NCBI RefSeq assembly: GCF_009766065.1
Contig: NZ_LMUE01000003.1
Location: 168,809-232,808 of the forward strand
DNA from: Dyella sp. S184
GTDB lineage: Bacteria; Pseudomonadota; Gammaproteobacteria; Xanthomonadales; Rhodanobacteraceae
DNA: 64,000 nt
Direction: 5' to 3'
Below are positions 60,598-64,000 of this stretch, in pieces. Below the pieces are notes generated by a model that saw only the letters and a program-made list of their open reading frames with translations, searched no databases and had not been told where the DNA came from. The position numbers were made by a program, and so were the translations under genes. The stretch's first letter is position 1. The number at the start of each line of letters is the position of its first letter.

Positions 60598-61299
60598 TCA
60601 CTGAACAGGCAGCGGCGGGATCGCCAGGCTGCGTTCGCTGTCGCCGGTTGCTCCCGTGAGCATGCTCGGTGGCAGATGCCCGACATCGCCAACGCTGATG
60701 ACCTTGAAGCTGCCATTGGCCTCGATGCGGATCTCCGTGATGCTGGCATTGCCCACCGACATTTCCAGCCACGCCTTGGTATCCACGCCCAGCGCACGCG
60801 TGACCAGGTAACGGATCACGTCACCGTGGCATACGAACAGTTCGGTGCGCTCGTGCCCAATGGAAGGCTTGAAGTAGCGGGCGAAGACCCGGTCGAGCTG
60901 GGCTGTGCAGGCCGCCAGGTCTTTCGGCTTTTCGTGGGCCATGATCTCGGGCCGCCGGGTGGGCGGTGTGCATTCGGCAAGGTCGTCAACCACCTCGAAA
61001 TGGCGCCCCGGGAAATCGCCCGCGATGATCGCCGCCGTGTCGCGCGCACGTTGCACCGGACTGACATACATCGCATCGAAACGCGTCGGCAGGCCGGCTA
61101 GGCGTGCGCCCACCAGTTGCGCCTGTGCCACGCCGATCGGTGCCAGATGCGGCCCCGGCTGGTCGCCTATGGCAGGATCCGGCACGTAATAGCCGTGCCG
61201 TACCAGCACGATGATCCGTGCCGCTGGGGTCTGTATGTCAGCGCTGTAAACAGGCGTGATCAGAAGCAGCCAGCATAGGCTTAACAGGAATCTGTTCAT
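60598..61299 (-). CDS. Exported histidine phosphatase family protein
   Basis: A 233-residue protein with a signal peptide (MNRFLLSLCWLLLITPVYSA) and a phosphoglycerate-mutase-like phosphatase domain: IIVLVRHGYYVPDP with the catalytic RHG, FDAMYVSPVQRARDTAAII, and ELFVCHGDVIRYLVTRALG with the second His. It resembles PGAM5-type phosphatases; the substrate is unknown. An earlier ATG at 61323 adds eight residues. Confidence 0.88.
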   Translation of the reverse strand: MNRFLLSLCWLLLITPVYSADIQTPAARIIVLVRHGYYVPDPAIGDQPGPHLAPIGVAQAQLVGARLAGLPTRFDAMYVSPVQRARDTAAIIAGDFPGRHFEVVDDLAECTPPTRRPEIMAHEKPKDLAACTAQLDRVFARYFKPSIGHERTELFVCHGDVIRYLVTRALGVDTKAWLEMSVGNASITEIRIEANGSFKVISVGDVGHLPPSMLTGATGDSERSLAIPPLPVQ

Positions 61300-61392
61300 G
61301 GCCGAAGTATTGCGCAACTGCAAAGTGCGGCACTAGTCAGAAAACCACAATGCCCTAACGCTGATCCGATCCTGCTCTGGAGACGCTGATTT

Positions 61393-61794
61393 CTATTTCG
61401 CCTGCAAGGTAGTCAGGACCTGCTGCGCGTCCGCGTGCGCACCGTCCAGCGTCGTGCTCTTCAAGCCATGCTCGGCCTGGGTCAACGCGGTGTGCAATTT
61501 GGATTCGCTGGCGGCATCGCCCTTGGCATCGACGATGGCACCCTGGCCCTGACCTTTGCACGGGTCCGCTTCCTGGGCGTCGAAGCCTTTGCCGGATGGC
61601 CCGACCAGACAGTTGATAACGTGGTGCAGATGCGTATGCGCCGTCTTCAGGTCCGTCGCGCCAAGCGCCATGCCGGCGTGTGCGCTGGCCGTACCAATCT
61701 GCTTCGATACCGCGGTATCTGTCTCTTGCGCGAGCATGGGCAACGCGGCCGCCAACAGGAGCATCGGTAACCACCGAATGAATTTCTTCGTCAT
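61393..61794 (-). CDS. Small exported protein with a His-rich helix motif
   Basis: A 133-residue exported protein: signal peptide (FIRWLPMLLLAAALPMLAQ), then a helical body with the unusual motif AHTHLHHVINCLVGPSGKGFD and EADPCKGQGQGAI. The closely spaced His and Cys suggest a metal- or heme-binding site, but this is inference. The rest is Ala/Lys/Gln-rich helices. Similar short proteins occur in related genera, all without a function. CGGAG precedes the ATG at 61794; an upstream in-frame start at 61857 is unlikely. Confidence 0.72.
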   Translation of the reverse strand: MTKKFIRWLPMLLLAAALPMLAQETDTAVSKQIGTASAHAGMALGATDLKTAHTHLHHVINCLVGPSGKGFDAQEADPCKGQGQGAIVDAKGDAASESKLHTALTQAEHGLKSTTLDGAHADAQQVLTTLQAK

Positions 61795-62216
61795 GGCGCA
61801 ACTCCGGAGTAACGCGGCATCGCCGCACTCACCACAGCATAGGCCTGTGCCGTTCAACGAAAAAGGGGGATATCTGGCCTACCTTGCACGGTGGATACCG
61901 AGAACAGGGCATAACCAGCCCATTAGCCTCGTCCAAATTCATCCCGATAAATTGGACTCTGATCACGGTTTTCACCACGGCTAAGTCGGGACGGTTCGTT
62001 TAACTGCTCACTCCCCTTTAATTCCCTTTACTTGAAAAACACGTAATAACTTACAGCTACCAAATAGCTCCGATAGTGGTTAGCGTACGGCGGTCGCCAT
62101 CGCATGGCGATACGGAGATGGGGGCTCCGGGTTGTATTTTGTTTTGGTAATACCTTTGGATTTGGATAATCCAAGTCTGACGACCACTACACTTTGCTTC
62201 CAATGGGGAAAAATAT
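61795..62216. other. Intergenic region with promoter-like AT-rich DNA and an inverted repeat
   Basis: A 422-base divergent gap. The right part is unusually AT-rich and should hold the promoter of the secreted-protein gene; GATAAT at 62165-62170 is a candidate -10, with no strong -35. An inverted repeat lies at 62094-62110. Confidence 0.45.
62094..62110. promoter_or_regulatory. Inverted repeat upstream of the secreted-protein gene
   Basis: TCGCCAT-CGC-ATGGCGA is a perfect inverted repeat, 107 bases before the start at 62217 and upstream of the candidate -10 (62165-62170). It could be an activator or repressor site. Confidence 0.5.
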
Positions 62217-63317
62217 ATGCGCTCCAAGAAAACTTTTGGCTCACGTCGCATGCTCAAGATCGCGATTGTTGCAAGTCTCGTTAGTGCAGCGTGGCTTCCA
62301 TCGGCCTTTGCCGCACCCGCCGTCGAGAACGGCGCTGATCAGGCACAAGTCCCTTCGATGGTGCAGGCTCAGGCCATTCAAAGCTGGCACGAGGACATGG
62401 TCCGCATGGCAGCACCTTCGGAAGGCTGCTTTCAGGCCACCTTTCCCAGCATTCTCTGGAAACAGGTGGCTTGCACCCAGGTACAGCCGTTTTCCCACCC
62501 ACTGCCGCGGCGTCCGGATGCCTTGACGAGGTTTGCGGAGAGCGCGGGTGCTGGTGGTACGCAGACCACGGGCAATGGTAATGACTATGCCATTGAGGTC
62601 TCGGGGCTGATCAGCAGCGCCACCGGAACCTTCCCGTCGGTCACCGGCGTAACCTCTGAAAAGAGCGTAGGCGTTGCGGCCTTCGGTGGCGGCGGCATTC
62701 TGGGACCGAACGAATACACGCTCCAGGTGAATTCGAATTACAACAAGACCACCAGCGCATGCAAAAGTCATTCGGGCTGCACGGTCTGGCAGCAATTCAT
62801 CTATTCCCCGGATTACAGCACCAAGGGCAAGGCAGCCGTTTTCATCCAGTATTGGCTGCTCGGCTACGGCGGCAGCAGCTGCCCAAGCGGATTTGGCAGC
62901 GACGGTGAAGGTGATTGCTACAAGAACAGCTCCGCCGTAACGGCACCGGATGTTCCGGCCACCCAGCTGGCCAATCTCAAGATTTCCGGCACTGCCGCAA
63001 CCGGTGGCAATGACACGGTGGTGTTCACCAATGGCACCACGGCGTACACGCTCAGCGCGAAGGACAGCGTGCTGGATCTCGCGAGCGCATGGGACCAGAC
63101 GGAGTTCAATGTCGTCGGCAACGCGGGGGGCTCGGAAGCAGTGTTCAACTCCGGCTCGTCGATCACGGTGAATCTCGCAGTAAGCGACGGAAGCACCGCC
63201 ACGCCGACGTGTGCCTCGAACGCCGGCTCGACCGGCGAGAGCAATAACTTGAACCTGGGCAGCTGCACCGCCACCGGTGGATCCTCGCCGTCGATCAAGT
63301 TCACCGAGTCGAACTGA
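62217..63317 (+). CDS. Secreted protein of unknown function
   Basis: A 366-residue exported protein. The signal peptide (IAIVASLVSAAWLPSAFA) is preceded by a basic N-region. The rest is rich in Gly, Ser, Thr and Asn, with paired cysteines (APSEGCFQATFPS / VACTQV; SACKSHSGCTVWQQF; SCPSGFGSDGEGDCYKN; PTCAS / GSCTA) and repeated beta-strand stretches, as in large extracellular beta-proteins. I recall similar chains in Burkholderia and Xanthomonadales, all annotated hypothetical. It has a good ribosome site (GGGGAAAA) and its own AT-rich promoter region. A strong hairpin follows at 63365. Confidence 0.82.
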   Translation: MRSKKTFGSRRMLKIAIVASLVSAAWLPSAFAAPAVENGADQAQVPSMVQAQAIQSWHEDMVRMAAPSEGCFQATFPSILWKQVACTQVQPFSHPLPRRPDALTRFAESAGAGGTQTTGNGNDYAIEVSGLISSATGTFPSVTGVTSEKSVGVAAFGGGGILGPNEYTLQVNSNYNKTTSACKSHSGCTVWQQFIYSPDYSTKGKAAVFIQYWLLGYGGSSCPSGFGSDGEGDCYKNSSAVTAPDVPATQLANLKISGTAATGGNDTVVFTNGTTAYTLSAKDSVLDLASAWDQTEFNVVGNAGGSEAVFNSGSSITVNLAVSDGSTATPTCASNAGSTGESNNLNLGSCTATGGSSPSIKFTESN

Positions 63318-63632
63318 GCACGCCAGATCGCAGTATGCTGAAATCCAGCTAGCAAGAGTGGAAGCCGAGGGGCGCATGCGCCCCTCGGTGTTTATTCCGA
63401 CACCGGCAGCCCGGTCAAAGCAGGGCAGCGTTACTTCTTGCCGCACCCCTTTCCCGGCTGGGCCGATTAGTCGCGCGTATGCTCGCCCAACGGCTGATGA
63501 CGACTTCGATGTCACGCTGAATCGTGCCAGTGCAACGACTCCAGCCACACCGTGGGTTACGATGCCGCCCCTTCGTCGCGTTGCCGCCAACTGTCGCAGG
63601 TTCATTACAGCTATTTCAGGAGACTGCCCGTC
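63318..63632. other. Intergenic region with a terminator
   Basis: A 315-base gap. It holds the hairpin at 63365-63388; after it nothing is recognised until the AGGAGA ribosome site of the last gene (63618-63623). Confidence 0.5.
63365..63388 (+). terminator. Terminator after the secreted-protein gene
   Basis: A perfect 24-base palindrome: 63365-63376 (CCGAGGGGCGCA) pairs with 63377-63388, followed by TGTTTATT. It lies 48 bases after the stop. Confidence 0.75.
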
Positions 63633-64000
63633 TTGTCGCATTATTCCGGTCCCCTCCTCACGCGTCCGATCGCCGAGGCACTGCTGGCCGCACGCGATGC
63701 CGGTGTGGGCAAATGGACCGGCTCGCTGGATTTGGGGCGCTCGAGTGGCAACGCGCTGCTGGAAGCTGACACCTGGCAGTGGCACAGCCAGCGCTATCCG
63801 TATCCACCCACGCTGAAGGACCGCACGATCTATGTCTGGGATGGTGATGAGTTCGCGCCGGTGTCGCGCTATTCCGGCTCGCTGATCAAGCTGGTGCCGA
63901 CCGAATGGGGGGCGCCCACCTTCGAGATCGACGGCATCAAGATGCTGCCGACGTCGAAGGAATCGCCCTTCGAGGACGCACGCCGCAAGGTGGCGCTGAT
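63633..64000 (+). CDS. Class I methyltransferase, N-terminal part (cut by window end)
   Basis: The frame from TTG at 63633 runs open to the end of the window (122 codons). AGGAGA lies nine bases before. The translation opens MSHYSGPLLTRPIAEALLAA, continues GKWTGSLDLGRSS and WHSQRYPYPPTLKDRTIYVW, and has FEIDGIKMLPTSKESPFEDA near the end. This resembles a class I SAM-dependent methyltransferase family in which the last segment precedes the SAM-binding DTCGGLGY-type loop; that loop would lie beyond the window, so the assignment is from memory and incomplete. Confidence 0.75.
   Translation, partial: MSHYSGPLLTRPIAEALLAARDAGVGKWTGSLDLGRSSGNALLEADTWQWHSQRYPYPPTLKDRTIYVWDGDEFAPVSRYSGSLIKLVPTEWGAPTFEIDGIKMLPTSKESPFEDARRKVAL

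Noticed and set aside
62241..63785. Minus-strand open frame of 514 codons opposite the secreted-protein gene
   Set aside because: The plus-strand gene has a signal peptide, ribosome site and terminator; the opposite frame is an Arg/Ala/Gly-rich antisense reading common in GC-rich DNA.
1..64000. CRISPR arrays, tRNA or rRNA genes, prophage, transposase
   Set aside because: No regularly spaced repeats, no cloverleaf or rRNA-like stretches, and no integrase, transposase or phage structural genes were seen by eye.

Overview
The window is ordinary chromosomal DNA of a high-GC gammaproteobacterium. The best guess is the Rhodanobacteraceae/Xanthomonadaceae group (Dyella, Rhodanobacter, Luteibacter or Frateuria type). 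This is inferred from the mix of families, such as the YXWGXW-repeat protein, the DUF3617 and DUF3455 proteins, the TPR-sulfotransferase and a two-cysteine OhrR of the Xanthomonas kind, and from the dense GC-rich coding. No rRNA, tRNA, CRISPR array, prophage or insertion sequence was recognised. Layout: 0-9.3 kb holds a CsbD stress protein, a phospholipase-D-like lipoprotein, a PAS-GAF-GGDEF cyclase, a metal-responsive trio (YqjI-like His-rich PadR repressor, degenerate Fur-like regulator, YqjH-like ferric-siderophore reductase), an Old Yellow Enzyme and an AIM24 protein. 9.3-15.4 kb holds a flavin monooxygenase divergent from ohrR-ohr, envelope proteins and a phnA gene broken by a TGA at a zinc-ligand cysteine codon. 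15.5-24.3 kb holds a GGDEF-EAL protein, an OsmC/flavin-reductase pair, several small exported proteins, an MFS exporter and a TonB-domain protein. 24.4-37.4 kb holds a TPR-sulfotransferase, a phosphoesterase, a GH31 lipoprotein with an inserted beta-sandwich, a LysR/NmrA pair, a serine hydrolase, a GST gene fragment and a secreted isoamylase. 37.6-51.7 kb holds an orphan ExbD, a FUSC protein, an exported methyltransferase-like protein, an outer-membrane protein divergent from a MocR regulator, GSTs, a second serine hydrolase, a DUF899 protein, Kup and a GT-C glycosyltransferase. 51.7-64 kb holds an ArsR/SDR pair, an OsmC-AraC operon, a tautomerase, a DHA2 exporter, msrB-msrA, a GAF-GGDEF cyclase, a histidine phosphatase, secreted proteins and the start of a methyltransferase. 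Themes: much of the region deals with oxidative and electrophile stress (Ohr/OhrR, two OsmC proteins, MsrA/MsrB, OYE, flavin reductase, GSTs, DUF899). Three proteins act in cyclic-di-GMP turnover. GH31 and isoamylase form a small alpha-glucan theme. Several regulators have a well-placed palindrome or repeat beside their own gene (PadR/YqjI, OhrR, LysR, MocR, ArsR), so local regulation can be read from the sequence. No clearly new multi-gene system was found. The most unusual observations are the phnA TGA at a cysteine codon with a hairpin just downstream, the PadR-Fur-SIP trio with twin operator repeats, and the GH31 with an inserted domain.
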